DNA of 64,000 nucleotides from Blastocystis sp. Blastoise (lineage: Eukaryota > Sar > Bigyra > Opalinata > Blastocystidae), in the NCBI GenBank assembly GCA_039096225.1, contig JBBPEB010000013.1, positions 1,907,501 through 1,971,500 of the forward strand, given 5' to 3'. The translations under genes were made by a program, and so were the position numbers. The notes under the pieces are model-generated. The model was not told the origin of the DNA. It made no database searches and saw only the letters and a list, made by a program, of their open reading frames with translations. This document shows, piece after piece, positions 17,811 through 29,505 of this stretch. The stretch's first letter is position 1. The number at the start of each line of letters is the position of its first letter.

Positions 17811-18310
17811 GTATTTAATATTCATTATATTATTTTTTTATGATAGTATCATTTTGAAATATATATATATAGGTATATATATGAGTGATATTCCTTCCTT
17901 TCAGTATAATGATTTATGGATGGAACGAAGAATAGAGTCAGTAGCTAATTTAACGAAACAAGACGGAAGAGAGTTCTTAACACTTGCTCCTCAAGTATAT
18001 ATATATATATAATATTATATAATTATAATTGTTTGAGTATTTATTATTATATATATATTTTAGATACCTATTGAAACTCATGTTAATTTATATTCATTTA
18101 AAAATGTAAACAAGGCTTTAGATGATTTAAGGTATATATATATAATCAAACATATTTATATTTATTATATATATACTCAAATATATATATATTTATATAT
18201 ATATATTCAAATACATATATATACAAATATATAGACATGGTCGTGTTACAGGTTCTTTAGTTGTTATTATCGATAAAGATTTACAAAAACAATATAATAT
18301 TGAAGATTAA
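16447..18310 (+). CDS. Zinc-binding alcohol dehydrogenase, bacterial AdhA-like
   Basis: Nine exons (16447-16624, 16666-16816, 16854-16950, 17078-17194, 17388-17469, 17642-17776, 17873-17994, 18064-18131, 18235-18310) close exactly to 341 codons plus TAA. It is a medium-chain dehydrogenase that oxidises alcohols or reduces aldehydes with NAD(P). The catalytic zinc site is [10 protein letters not shown] with PGHQIVG and, further on, the GLIGYRAL region. The structural zinc cluster is C-x2-C-x2-C-x7-C ([16 protein letters not shown]). The Rossmann glycine motif is [11 protein letters not shown], followed by [11 protein letters not shown] and [18 protein letters not shown]. The combination [28 protein letters not shown] and [14 protein letters not shown] is typical of bacterial zinc-dependent AdhA proteins, suggesting old transfer followed by intron gain. 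One intron is only 37 nt. A TTCCCGCCAA 10-mer lies at 17671. Confidence 0.93.
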
Positions 18311-18459
18311 TAAAGATATTACAATTATATGTAGTAAGAAAAACAATGATATAGCATCATAGCAACTACATATTGAAAGATATAAAATACAAAAGAATTA
18401 TATATATATGTAACATGCAAAGCTATAGTACACAATAAGAAAAATAAATAATTTTATTT

Positions 18460-18922
18460 TTATAAAAGTCGAATCATTAATCCTTGGTTTGGTTCAAGAG
18501 TATAAGAATTACGTCGATTTCGTTTTTGTTGACACCCTTTTTGAGGACAATCATTAGATTCAGGGAGGTGAATATGATAACAATTGCAAATCTCTTTTTG
18601 AGGAATGTTTGTACTAATCAATGTAGTCTTATAACACTTTGTACAAATCCCTGATTTATAACATTGATGACGTTGAAATAAATTATACCAAGAATCGTCT
18701 TGTTGAATGGATACTTCGTCTATAGGTTGAATATGTTGTTGCTCACAGAAGTGTTTCCATAAATTGTTGTTTGTCTTCACTCGATTAGATAGCATAGTAT
18801 GTACTTGTTCTAATTCTGATAGATCATGTACAGACAAGAAAGACATTACATTGTTGAGTATATCTGTTGATATTTCTATATGTCATCAGTAAAACTACAT
18901 GGATATAATGCTTACCAAGCAT
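18460..18922 (-). CDS. F-box protein with Cys-rich tail
   Basis: Two exons: a 7-nt first exon (18922-18916) carrying the ATG, a GTAAGC donor and a 40-nt intron, then 18875-18460. The product starts MLEISTDILNNVMSFLSVHD and continues LSELEQVHTMLSNRV with NLWKHFC, a good F-box (I-x3-L-x2-V-x-SFL-x2-DL-x2-L-x2-V). The C-terminal half has C-x2-C, CNCYH and C-x4-C groups that may bind zinc. F-box proteins hand substrates to SCF ubiquitin ligases; no substrate domain is recognised here. Convergent with the ADH gene, whose stop is 149 bp away. The tiny first exon is inferred but gives a perfect frame. Confidence 0.72.
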
Positions 18923-20489
18923 AAAATGAAGAAAGGTTGTTAATATATGAAATAGAACACAAAAAACATAAAGAAAAACAAAGACAGATTAGAATCTTCA
19001 CTTCAATCGAAACTCAATTGTTTCGCTTTTTCATTGATCCAATCAGAATCACTTTCTGAATTTAAGGTTAAAAGGAACAGGGTGTGCCAAAACTGCGCTT
19101 TTAGCGCAAAGTGCGCTTATTGATGCTGTTTTTGCGCTTAAACGATTATTTTACATTTTCTCTCTGATTATTTATTTTTTTCACTTGAAAATAGTTCGGT
19201 TTTGTGTAGCACGTCAAGATAAGCTCAAAAACAATGTCTTTGAAAAAATACCGACGGTTTTTAAGAAAATTATACTTGTTTTTTTATTTTTTTTAGTGGT
19301 TTTTTAATTATTTTTTGACTGATTCTTCAGTGTTTTTTTGTAAAAACTGGCTCTTTTTGCGCTTTTTTTCCCCATTTCCCGCTGAAAGAGGTCCTGCCTG
19401 ATGACCCCTGAAAAGGAAGGTTCATTTATTTCGTTCATCCAATCATTCTCTTGATTACTACGTCATCATTTTTAACTTTTTTCTGTTTTTTTAGATAACA
19501 TTACATTTTTTTACTTATTATTAACATGATCAAGAGTTATTTTGTGAATTAGATATGTATAAAGCGTATTTAGAATGTAGTCATCATCAAATAAAGTATG
19601 TTATGTCGATATATTTACTTTATTTTGTTTTTCTTTTGATTACCTTAGATTCAACTATCTCTATTTATCCACTACATAGGAAGAGGAGTCATGAGCTGAA
19701 TTATAACATTGGGTGCTTTAAGATGTTTTTGCTTTCGAATCCATTATTCATTAGTAGTCTCTTACTATTTATGCACTTTTCAGTTTCGAAGAGTCCTAAT
19801 GGCTGTATCTACATTCCAGAGAATAACTGGTGCTCATTTTCTTGTGTTATGTCTTTCATTATTTTATGAAATTGTTAGCTGAATCTTATGTTGATGTCAC
19901 ACTGTAGTTTTATTGCTTATTAAAGCATAGTGGAATGAAAATCAAGGCAAGTAGCACTCAATTATCAGTTTACAAATTAATTCCTTTATCTCGCATCCTT
20001 TCTGTTGATTCTAAGATTAACCCGATCGTTGTTGTATATGCTAAACTAGAATCCTTTATGAAAATATCAGAAGTTTCACTGCATACATGGACGTTTCATT
20101 AGAAAGAATCATATCCTCATCAGACCGATAATCACGGATTTCTGTAGATATCGTCTTCTTTTAATAATATCCTCATGGGAATACTGGATAGGAAAAAATT
20201 CAGTTTATGAGTTTTTTAATTTCTTTCAGGATAAGGATTTGTTGGGTTTCCAGAAATTGTTTGTTTTGTTCAGCAAATCGTTTGTTATACTCAAAATTAC
20301 TGGCTTTATTAGGTATTATTTTCATGGAAATGATACCTATTTGTAGAGAAAAAAAGGATATAATTAAGAGGATTATATAGAAATTAGCTCCCAATTCGAA
20401 ATGAATAAAAAGAACAATTTATTATTTTGAGTATTGCGGTATACTTATTTTATATTACGTCGTTGTTGAATTATTAATAAATAATAAAA
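18923..20489. other. Intergenic region with GCGCTT cluster
   Basis: No supported gene. At 19080-19390 there is a locally GC-richer patch with four TGCGCTT motifs and an AGCGCA/TGCGCT inverted repeat (19103-19117). A 104-codon frame at 19555-19869 has no domain signature and is not annotated. Confidence 0.5.
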
Positions 20490-21102
20490 ATGAACTGTTG
20501 TCAAAGTGGTAAATGTCCTCTTAATTTCATTAAGCAATACAAACCTGTACATCGTATGTTGTTTGAACATTTTTTAAAATAATTCTTATTTATTCTATAT
20601 TTAATTACATTCTTTTTATATTTATTTTTATTTATATATAGCTTATGTAACTAAAATTGAAGAAACTATCAAGGTTCCTTTTGAATATCTTTTCCTTGGA
20701 GTTGTTGCTGTTATTCTTTTGATTTTATTCTTCATTATGAAGGCTACTAACTTCGTGAATACTTTTATTTTCTTCCCTGCTTTAGTTAACTTCCTTATTG
20801 ATATTAGTAAGGGTAATGAAAAATCTAGTAAATGGATTTCTTTCTGGATTTTATTCTCTTTTGTCTCTGTCAATGGTGCCTTCTTCGAACATTATATTCC
20901 TGCCTTCAATCTTATCAAGCTTATTGTTTTCCTTGCTTTAGCTTTCACTGATTATGTTTCTATTGTTTATGAAAAGGGATTCGTTTATATTTCTGAACAA
21001 TTAGTTAAGCTTTGGGATCTTTATGTTGAAAACTTCGTAGATGCTTCTGCTATTCCTGATTATTCTGATATTAGCGTAAGTGAAGGATATAAATCTGATT
21101 AA
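20490..21102 (+). CDS. REEP5/Yop1-like ER-shaping protein (TB2/DP1/HVA22 family)
   Basis: Two exons (20490-20553 and 20642-21102, intron GTATGTTG...TATATAG, phase 1) close to 174 codons plus TAA. The family curves tubular ER membranes with reticulons. The sequence shows an N-terminal soluble segment, a hydrophobic hairpin (VVAVILLILFFIMKATNFVN and on), then the second hairpin with WISFWILFSFVSVNGAFFEH and YIPAFNLIKLIVFLALAFTD, matching the conserved YW..F..F/P.y..lK..fl.wL pattern. A C-terminal amphipathic segment follows. Length is near the usual 180-190. Codon use is cleaner and its intron plainer than in the repeat-rich neighbours, suggesting good expression. Confidence 0.88.
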
Positions 21103-21550
21103 ATTCTATAAGCAGTATTATGAACAGTTATTCATACCTTTTCTTTTGAGTCAGAATATATTGTTTTTCTAGTCTTTATATATAAAGTCACATATCTTTT
21201 TGTCTTTCTTTTGCTATATGTTATTCTTTTATAGATTCTTTGTTATTTTAAAAAATAAATGAATTGCCATTTTTTTAAATTTTTGTTTTGCTATTTATTT
21301 TGGGTTTAAAATTTATAATAATAATGATATATATATCTTTTTTCTTCAAATAATAAATATGGAAAAGAGATGTTTTTTTATATATCTTTTTATTTCCTTC
21401 AAATAATAAATATAGAAAAGAGAAGTTTTTTATTATAGGAACTAATGTATATAAAATACTTGTTGTTCTAGTATAATTAGTGTATGTTTAACAAAACAAT
21501 AATTTTTATAATATAAAGAAGTGACAATAATGAATGTAAATAATAACAGT
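21103..21550. other. Convergent 3' intergenic region
   Basis: About 450 bp lie between the stop codons of the REEP and CBP80 genes. AATAAA-like signals are present at 21256 (+), but nothing else is resolvable. Confidence 0.4.
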
Positions 21551-21699
21551 TTATAATTCATTGATATATTCATAGTAAGACATAACAGTATCCTTAATAT
21601 CTAATGAACATATCGACATAGCAAGAGACTGTTTATCTGGAATTATCGCATATACCTTTATAGTTAAAATAATATAGAGTTCATTGTGTAGTCAATTGT

Positions 21700-21747
<48 letters not shown>

Positions 21748-22098
21748 TTCTTTATAAAAATCTTCAAAACATTGAGAAACGAATGTAAATGTAATATCGT
21801 TATATTTATTCAATTGATAGAATACAAACTATATAATGTTATAAAAAAAATAATATATGATATATTTATATACAGTAATAAATTCATGACAATATTTTGT
21901 AACATCTTCTTCTATATATATTATATTATATATATATTATAATAATATATATTATATTATATTATATACGAGTATTAATATTATTTTTAAATACATATTT
22001 GATAATATACCATCCTTCAAGTCTATATATAATAATAATATAATAATAATATAATAATAGTATCATAAAAAATAAAAAGTTGATTCATTCTAAAAATA

Positions 22099-22138
<40 letters not shown>

Positions 22139-22563
22139 TGTTTGATGAGGTCAGGATGTAGATATATATAAGAAATGAAACAAGGGAAGGATATATAACC
22201 TTCAGAGAAGAACTCATTAAGACATTTGTAGAGACTCTATATATATATATACGATAAATATTATAAGTATAATAGTAGAGTATATATAAATATAAAGAAT
22301 ATAAATAGAGAATTATAAAGCATACAATATAATCTTTGCTATAATAATTGAAGATAGTATCAATATATATATAAGGAACAGAAGAAGGAGACACATATAG
22401 AGAAATAGAGGGAACGACTTCCGCGGGATCTTCATTGGGGATTTGGCGGGAAATCGTTTTTATTGTTTGACTGACACTAAAGTATATGAATTATTATTAT
22501 ATATATTTATGATTCTCTAAATTATTATAATATTTATTATTATTATCTAAATTATTGTCTAAA

Positions 22564-22594
<31 letters not shown>

Positions 22595-25500
22595 TATTAT
22601 TATTATTATTATAATTAAACTTATTACAATAAAAGAATACAGTTCCATTGTTGTTTTGATAGGTACTAATAATTCATAACGATCTAGAACGAAATTTAAC
22701 AGCATTCCAAGGAAAAGAGCAGGTTTCAACGGATTGTTCGTCATGTACATCTTAAGAGCTGATTGGGCGACAATGGGGGTCATTGAGGGATCCGAAAGGG
22801 TCGTATGAAGAGATTTGTAATTTCTATCAACTATAAAGAATGATTATATAGGAATAATTCTTTTTTTTATTCTCTGAATATTGATTGAATTATATATACA
22901 TATAGATTCAACATAAGAATAATACTATATGAATATCATTATATATATATATATATACCTCCAAGTTGTTCATAATTATCATGTTCTTCACGGAGACGAG
23001 GTAAATAATTGAGAATCCCGCGGGAAATTGAGTTTCTCATAGTACTAATATTCGATCCATAAGAAAGGAGTAAAAGCACGTGATATATAAATGTATATTG
23101 TACAGAATTCGGAGTGATCTGAGATTCCCTAAAACAGAATAGAATAGTATTCATAGAAATAGAGAAATATATATATATAGGTGAATATATTTGTAATCGT
23201 CAAAATTATATATAAAATTATAAAAAAAAATAATGTATATATAATAAAATATATATATTACCATTTCTCCCAAGGCCAGAGAAGATTGTCGTTATTCAGA
23301 TAAAGAGCGAAAAAGAGGGAAAGACGATATAACGCGGGAGTATAAAGAGAGGAGAGGGATAAGAAGCAGTTATTGATACAACGACCGATGTGAGGGATTA
23401 GGGAAACCAATAGTGTTTTTAATAATAAAGATAATAATAATAATAAAGATAATAAAGATAATAATAATAGTAAAAATATCTCAGATAATAATAGTAATAA
23501 TATCTCGATAATAATAATAATAAAGATAATAATAATAATAATAGGGATATATATTTCTTCACTGGTTCTCCTTGGAGTGTGCATTTAGCAAGTTCAATAA
23601 GAATATTCATATAATAGAGAGGAGATATAACCGCGGGAATAGACGCTTGTGTAGTAGGAATAGGATCTCTCGAGAGACATAAACAAACTAATGTCTATAA
23701 GTATATATATATTAGTTATGAATAGTATTAAGGATATTAATTTTTAAGCATAATAATAATAATAAACATAATAAACATAATAATAATAATAAACATAATA
23801 ATAAACATAATAATAAACATAATAATATATATGATACCTCTGCTATATAATATAGATGTTCTTGAGTAGGTCTTAAATAAAGGAAGAGAGAAGGAAGAGT
23901 AGAGAAGGAAGGATGGAAACATATACTGAGATCCTATAGTAATATAATAATCATTATTCTATTCATTACTACCATTATATGTGTAATAATAAGTATAACA
24001 ATTATTATTATAAAGAATAACTTTAAAATACTCTAATATATATTATATATATAACTAAAACTAAAATACTCAAGCGCACATTATTATATAATAAATAGAA
24101 TATATATATATAATAATAGAATATATATATATACCTTAATAAGTTGTTTTAAAACATGTTTTTCAATAGGTGAAATATCCACGGGAATAGAATTGATAGG
24201 AATAGAAGGGAAGTATATATATTGAGAGAGATAAAGTGTAGGAAGACGAACAGGAGAAGACTATGTATATATAGATAATAAATGAATAATAATAAAACAA
24301 AAATAAATGAATAGTAATAAAATATATTAATAATTATAAAAGAAATTATATAATAATAATAATAATAATAATACTATATATACAAGAGGAGTAGAGAGAG
24401 AAGTAAGTATTTGAATATCTAGATCTTTAGGAGGCTGTTCTGCATATATATCTGTATATATATTACTAGGAATATATGTATTCTCAAAAGATGGATTATC
24501 TTGTTTATATATATATGTATATATATCAACTAATGAATCTTCATCCTTAGAAGTCTATAGAGTTGAATAGAGTTGAATATAGTTGAATATATATATATAG
24601 AGATATAAAGAATTGAAATAAATATTTATTTATATAATAAATAAATAATATATATTTATATAATAAATAAATAATATATATTTATATAATAAATAAATAA
24701 TATATATTCATTTATATAATAAATAAAATATATATATTCATTTATATAATAAATAAAATATATATATTCATTTATATAATAAATAAAATATATATATTCA
24801 TTTATATAATAAATAAAATATATATATTTATATACATTAAAAATAGATAAATGATCATATCGAAGAGATGGACGTGAATCCATATAAGGAGCCAGAAGGG
24901 GATAGAGGGATGAAATGAGGGTTTCAGGAATACTATTCCCACACCAAACAATTGATGATAGAATTGAATAAACCAATAGATCCTTATAAATTGAACTGTG
25001 TTCCTCTGACTCTATAAACGCTAATAATATCTTGAAACAGGATTCGAGGGTTTCAAAAGAAATCATGTGATAACAAGTTGAAAGAGCATAGAAACGAATC
25101 TATTAGAAATAATTCATTTAGTAACATTTATAAAAAGAAATTATGTTTTAGTTATATATATATATATTTAATTTGTAGGGTATAAGAAATAAAAAGATAA
25201 TCAATATAAATATAAATAAATATTAAAAAAATATAAATAATTTAATATAAATAATAAATAAATATAAATAAAAAAATATATAAATAAATATATATAAATA
25301 AAAATAAATAAAAATAAATAAAAATAAATAAAAATAAAAAAATATATAAAATTTTTTCTATATATATACTAATAAACGGAATTGTATTTCTTGTTCACCA
25401 ATATGATTCCAATATTCATATATATACTTTATATTCTGTAAATAAAATGTATTTACATATTCTTCCTTTGTTTCAGCAACTATATATAAACAAAAACACT

Positions 25501-25887
25501 AATATTACCTATTTTATAATAAAACTATTTTAATAAAAAATAAATTATAATAATAAAAATTTATATACGTTGGCAAAAGAAAGCGACATAAATGTATGTT
25601 TTATGAGGTAAATTCGTAATACTATATAGATTCAGATTTCAATAAACAATATATATATATAAAATATACCATTCCAAAAGAAGATTACTAATAAATGTTA
25701 ATAAGTGTTCATCATCATATGCATCATTAAACATAGATATTAAACTAGATATTTCTTCTTTATATTGAATTGGTTCTTTTGGACTTATAGGATCACAAAG
25801 ATGTACAATTTCATATTTCAACTTCTCTTCAGTAGGAATAGAAGGTATTGACGATGGTTTAATAGGATCTAACGGAACTGCAGACAT
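21551..25887 (-). CDS. Nuclear cap-binding protein subunit 1 (CBP80)
   Basis: Large MIF4G-type helical subunit of the nuclear cap-binding complex, which binds m7G-capped pre-mRNA with CBP20 and supports splicing, export and quality control. ATG at 25887 (MSAVPLDPIKPSS); stop TAA 21551-21553; roughly twenty exons. Family-matching blocks in order: LPHKTYIYVAFFAN (25.6 kb; family LPEKLTIYTTLVGLLN), LVYSILSSIVWCGNSIPETL (24.9 kb; family YAFLSSLPWVGKEL), MNILIELAKCTLQGEP (23.6 kb), FFALYLNNDNLLWPWEKW (23.3 kb; family WFSHHLSNFQFRWSWEDW) and SALKMYMTNNPLKPALFL (22.7 kb). The last exons read FTFVSQCFEDFYKE and SLDIKDTVMSYYEYI. Introns are TA-rich. Several exons carry GC-rich CCGCGG-type sites. The exact splice pattern near the AAT-rich stretch 23420-23540 is uncertain. 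Confidence 0.82.
21705..21746. repeat. (TA)n tract
   Basis: A pure TA run in a CBP80 intron; another lies at 22099-22138. Confidence 0.9.
23420..23544. repeat. Compound AAT/AAAGATAAT/ATCTCAGATAAT microsatellite
   Basis: AAT repeats interrupted by AAAGAT and ATATCTCAGAT lie on the strand opposite the CBP80 gene. They appear to be partly intron and partly leucine-rich coding. The same interruptions occur in the giant Asn-rich gene and in a uL3m intron. Confidence 0.8.
24617..24835. repeat. Tandem minisatellite, 25-29 bp unit
   Basis: About eight copies of a unit close to TTTATATAATAAATAAA plus ATATATATTCA lie in a CBP80 intron. Confidence 0.85.
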
Positions 25888-26601
25888 AACAAACTATATA
25901 AGCTGAGTTTAATATTGATCTTAATTATCTAGAATATATACTGTATTCGATATTCTATTAAAGAATTGTTTGTTTGTTTGTTTTTTGATTTCCTTGGGAA
26001 TTTATTAGATGAAAAGAAATGGCTTATTATGATTTCAAAGAAAAGACATAAATCAATGAATAATAATTATAGATGCTCAGTACTTTTCACATACTGTAGA
26101 AAAAATTCTTTAAAAAAATAGTGAATTAATGACAACAAAATGTCTTAATTTTCGTTAGTTTCTTGATTGAGAGCGTTTATTTAAAATATAAATAATCTCA
26201 TTTATCTGTAACAAGTCGATTCACAACGATCTTAATAAAAAAAAGTGTTATATGATCTGTAATTAGTTTCATTTCAATCATATTCATTTCTTTTATGCTA
26301 TTTAGATACATAACATATAATACAGATCTCTTAATCTACCTAATAAACAAAGCAAAAGTATCCTATCAAATGAAGAAAATAAAATGTAAAAACACGCTTT
26401 AACAAAAGGGATAATCGTGGGAAATCAAAGAAAACGAAGAATTCCCTGTTTCTTAGAAGGGTAAATAAAAACCTGGTGAGTGACTTCCTTAAAGGTATAA
26501 AAATCATATGTTTATTGGGTCATTTGAAACATCACTATACATTTTTTGTTTGTTTTTGTTTGATTTTTTATATTTTTCTTCCAAAGAAACAACAAAAGAA
26601 A
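25888..26601. other. Divergent promoter region CBP80/NDUFA13
   Basis: About 0.7 kb between divergent start codons. It is less TA-repetitive than the introns. No specific motif identified. Confidence 0.45.
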
Positions 26602-27285
26602 ATGTCACGTCCTATGAATCAAATGCCTATTCAGGATATGCCTCCTAAGGGTGGATATAAGATTTGGGTTCCTAAACGTTATCTTCCTCAACGTGTTGGA
26701 GGTGGTTTACTCTTAGGTATTATTGCTAGTGGTATGGCTTTTGGATGGTATAGATACTCTTTATCTGTAAAAGCTAAGAGGTACATCTTTATTTATCTAT
26801 TTAACTATTGATTATTTTCATTTATTTTATGAATATTCTCTATTATTATTCTTTAGAGCTATGAATCAAGAAAGATTCGAAAGTCGTCTTGCTATTACTC
26901 CTTTCCTTCAAGCTGAAGAAGATATTAGGTATTATATATATATATTTATTTTTATTTAATGATATTTTATAAATTCATGATATTCAACATAATATAAATT
27001 AAAGAGCATAATTTATTTCTTTATTAGCATTAATATGAAATATATTTTCTTGAATTATTATATCAATTCTTTGTGATATTATATATATTTTTATTTTTAC
27101 TAAGACATTATTATTTTAAATGTTGTATAATTAGATTATCATATATTATTACTTTATTTAGATTCTGTGAAGCTTCTGATAAGTCTGATGCTAAAGAAGA
27201 AAAGATTATGGAAAATGTTCCAGGTTGGGTAGTAGGAAAGAGTGTATATAATACTAGATGGATGGCTCCTGCTGAATTAAAGTAA
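26602..27285 (+). CDS. NDUFA13: NADH dehydrogenase complex I subunit NDUFA13 (GRIM-19)
   Basis: Three exons (26602-26780, 26857-26928, 27162-27285) close exactly to 124 codons plus TAA. It is an accessory membrane subunit of mitochondrial complex I. The product begins MSRPMNQMPIQDMPPKGGYK, then VPKRYLPQRVGGGLLLGIIA with a single membrane segment, WYRYSLSVKAKRAMNQERFE, LAITPFLQAEEDIRFCEA, and a C-terminus VPGWVVGKSVYNTRWMAPAE, all in the family order. It is somewhat shorter than the human protein (144). Introns are ordinary, without long TA runs. Its presence implies aerobic respiration. Confidence 0.95.
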
Positions 27286-27978
27286 AATATTCATTCAAAA
27301 AAAAAACAATAATCAATAACAAAAAAACATTATAATTATATATATTACATGGAATAAGTTATAAATACTAATCAAAATATTATTTGTCCTATGTATTTTT
27401 TTTTTAATTTTACTTTTTATTTATAGAATGTATTTTACTTTCATATATATTTCCTCCTCTTTTTTCTACTGTTATAATACATCTTTTTATTAATATTATA
27501 TATCAACTCTATATATATATGACATCTTCTTTATAGTATATCATATCTTCTTCATTTCTTCAATTTTGCTATTAATATAATAAAAAAAATTAATAATAAT
27601 AATCAAAATATCTTTATTATTTAAATGATTCCATTTTTCTTTTAAGATAGAGTTCTTTAAATGATGAATTATTAATTTGTGTGTTTTGCTTGATTTATAG
27701 GGGTATTATAGATTTTTTTTTTTGATAAAGAAAATAAAATTATTGAGTATGTTTATAAAGAGTATTCTATGCTTTTTCTGAACATAAGAATAAACAAAAC
27801 AATACTGTTTTCATTTAAAGAATTGCAAAAGTGTAAACGTAATACATAGAAAATGATTTATAGATAATTATGATATAGAATCATTAGGGAAAAACAGAGA
27901 AAAAATGTAGATAGGAGTAAATATTATATATAGAGAAAAATAAGAAACACATCAAAAAAGAAATAAAAAATATATTCA
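27286..27978. other. Convergent 3' intergenic region
   Basis: About 0.7 kb between the stops of NDUFA13 (+) and the elongase (-). A/T-rich, no feature seen. Confidence 0.5.
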
Positions 27979-28254
27979 TTACATAGCTTTAGGTTTTTCT
28001 TCAGCAGGTTGTCTAAATAATATATGTTATAGATATATAGAATAAGAGAGATTAAGTAGAATAAATATATATGTAATATATATATATACAAATAACGTTG
28101 AATATAGAAGTTACCGAAGAGAATAAGCATAGTAATCATATAACCAATCATTCCAGTACAAACCCAGAAAGGATTAGAGCAACCCCTATAATATGTATAT
28201 GTTATTATAATATAAAATAATAATTTGTTTATTATATATAGGATAACAGTGACT

Positions 28255-28288
<34 letters not shown>

Positions 28289-29505
28289 GTAATAATAATA
28301 ATAATAATAATAGTATATACTTGACAAGATCCATGAAATTAACTCCAAGAATGATAACGAATTGAATTAATTGTAATTTAGTTAAAATTTGTCTCCACCA
28401 GACTTTAATTTTAAGGACAGCACATAAATAATGAGAATACCTATAAATGAGAATGTTAGAAGAGAATGAATGAGAGTATATGAAAATCAAAAGAATAATG
28501 TAATAATAAAGATATCAATATATATATACATAAGAACATGAACAAAACTATTAAGAACCATGGCAATGGTATTATCACCAGCAGGTAAATACATAGAAAC
28601 AAGAAGAGTGACAAGGGTAATGGAAGAATGGTGATAACTATATAGAGATAATGAAAAATATAGATAAGATAATAATGAATAAGAAAACATAACAAAAAAA
28701 AATGATATAAATAATAATAATAAAAATAATAGTATATACACATGAAGGAAAGTAACTTGTCTATAGGATTTTCTTAAGATAAAGATAAAGGTATCTAAGA
28801 ATTCCCAATATTTTTGGAAATGGAATACGCAGTAATACTATAGAAAGAAGAAGAATTATAGTGTAATAAATTATTATATTAATAATAATGTTATTAAAAT
28901 TAAATATAATAATTATAATAATAATATTAATATCATAATAATAATAATGCATACGAAGATGACAGCTTTGGTATTTGGAGAGTTATAATCAAGGTTATTA
29001 CAATATAATCCAGCATGAGATTTGAAATAATAATATACAATACCACCATATAAGCAAGTAGAAGCAAGAATAACACAAGAAATATTATAGAAAATCATGA
29101 AAGTACGTAACTTATAACCTTCTCTCCTATAAAAAAATCATAATGCTGCAATAAAAAAGCAATATATAAATAATAATAAGTGGGATAATAAAAATATAGT
29201 AAAAAAAGAACTATAAAAACAAAAAATTATTTTAATAAACAAAATAATATATAATAAACAATAATAATATAATATACTTTTCCATAAATTTAAACAAAAA
29301 CTTAAGTGTAACGAAATAGAAAATGTTCATTAATAAACAGAATTTCCAATTTAATAAGGGAATTTCAGATAGTGTACCTTCTATAAATTGATATAATATT
29401 AATATAAGCTTCGACAACTGTTTATAATAATATACGGGCAATTTGTTCAGCACGGAAAGCTTGTGATTCGTGGAAAGAAGCAATGAAATGTTCAAAGAAA
29501 GTCAT
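27979..29505 (-). CDS. ELO-family very-long-chain fatty acid elongase (3-ketoacyl-CoA synthase)
   Basis: Eight exons (29505-29436, 29380-29278, 29126-28955, 28837-28740, 28637-28530, 28440-28321, 28185-28090, 28012-27979) close to 266 codons plus TAA. ELO enzymes condense malonyl-CoA with acyl-CoA at the ER membrane. Visible signatures are FQKYWEFLDTFIFILRK, the histidine box TFLHVYHHSS (split by an intron inside the box), NSFVHVLMYSHY, then LTKLQLIQFVII and LFGNFYIQ. There are several hydrophobic spans, and the C-terminus is RQPAEEKPKAM. A lysine-rich ER retrieval tail is not obvious. Intron phases are mixed. One intron holds an (AAT)n run at 28258-28312. Confidence 0.93.
28258..28312. repeat. 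(AAT)n microsatellite
   Basis: About 18 AAT copies with one AGT interruption, in an elongase intron. Confidence 0.9.

Noticed and set aside
19555-19869. 104-codon plus-strand frame with ATG
   Set aside because: No domain, no flanking TA-type introns and no coding-like codon pattern; probably chance.
20200-20394. 64-codon minus-strand frame with a hydrophobic N-terminus
   Set aside because: It opens at TTG, has no upstream ATG exon that I can join, and matches no family I recognise. It could be a small membrane protein but is not supported.
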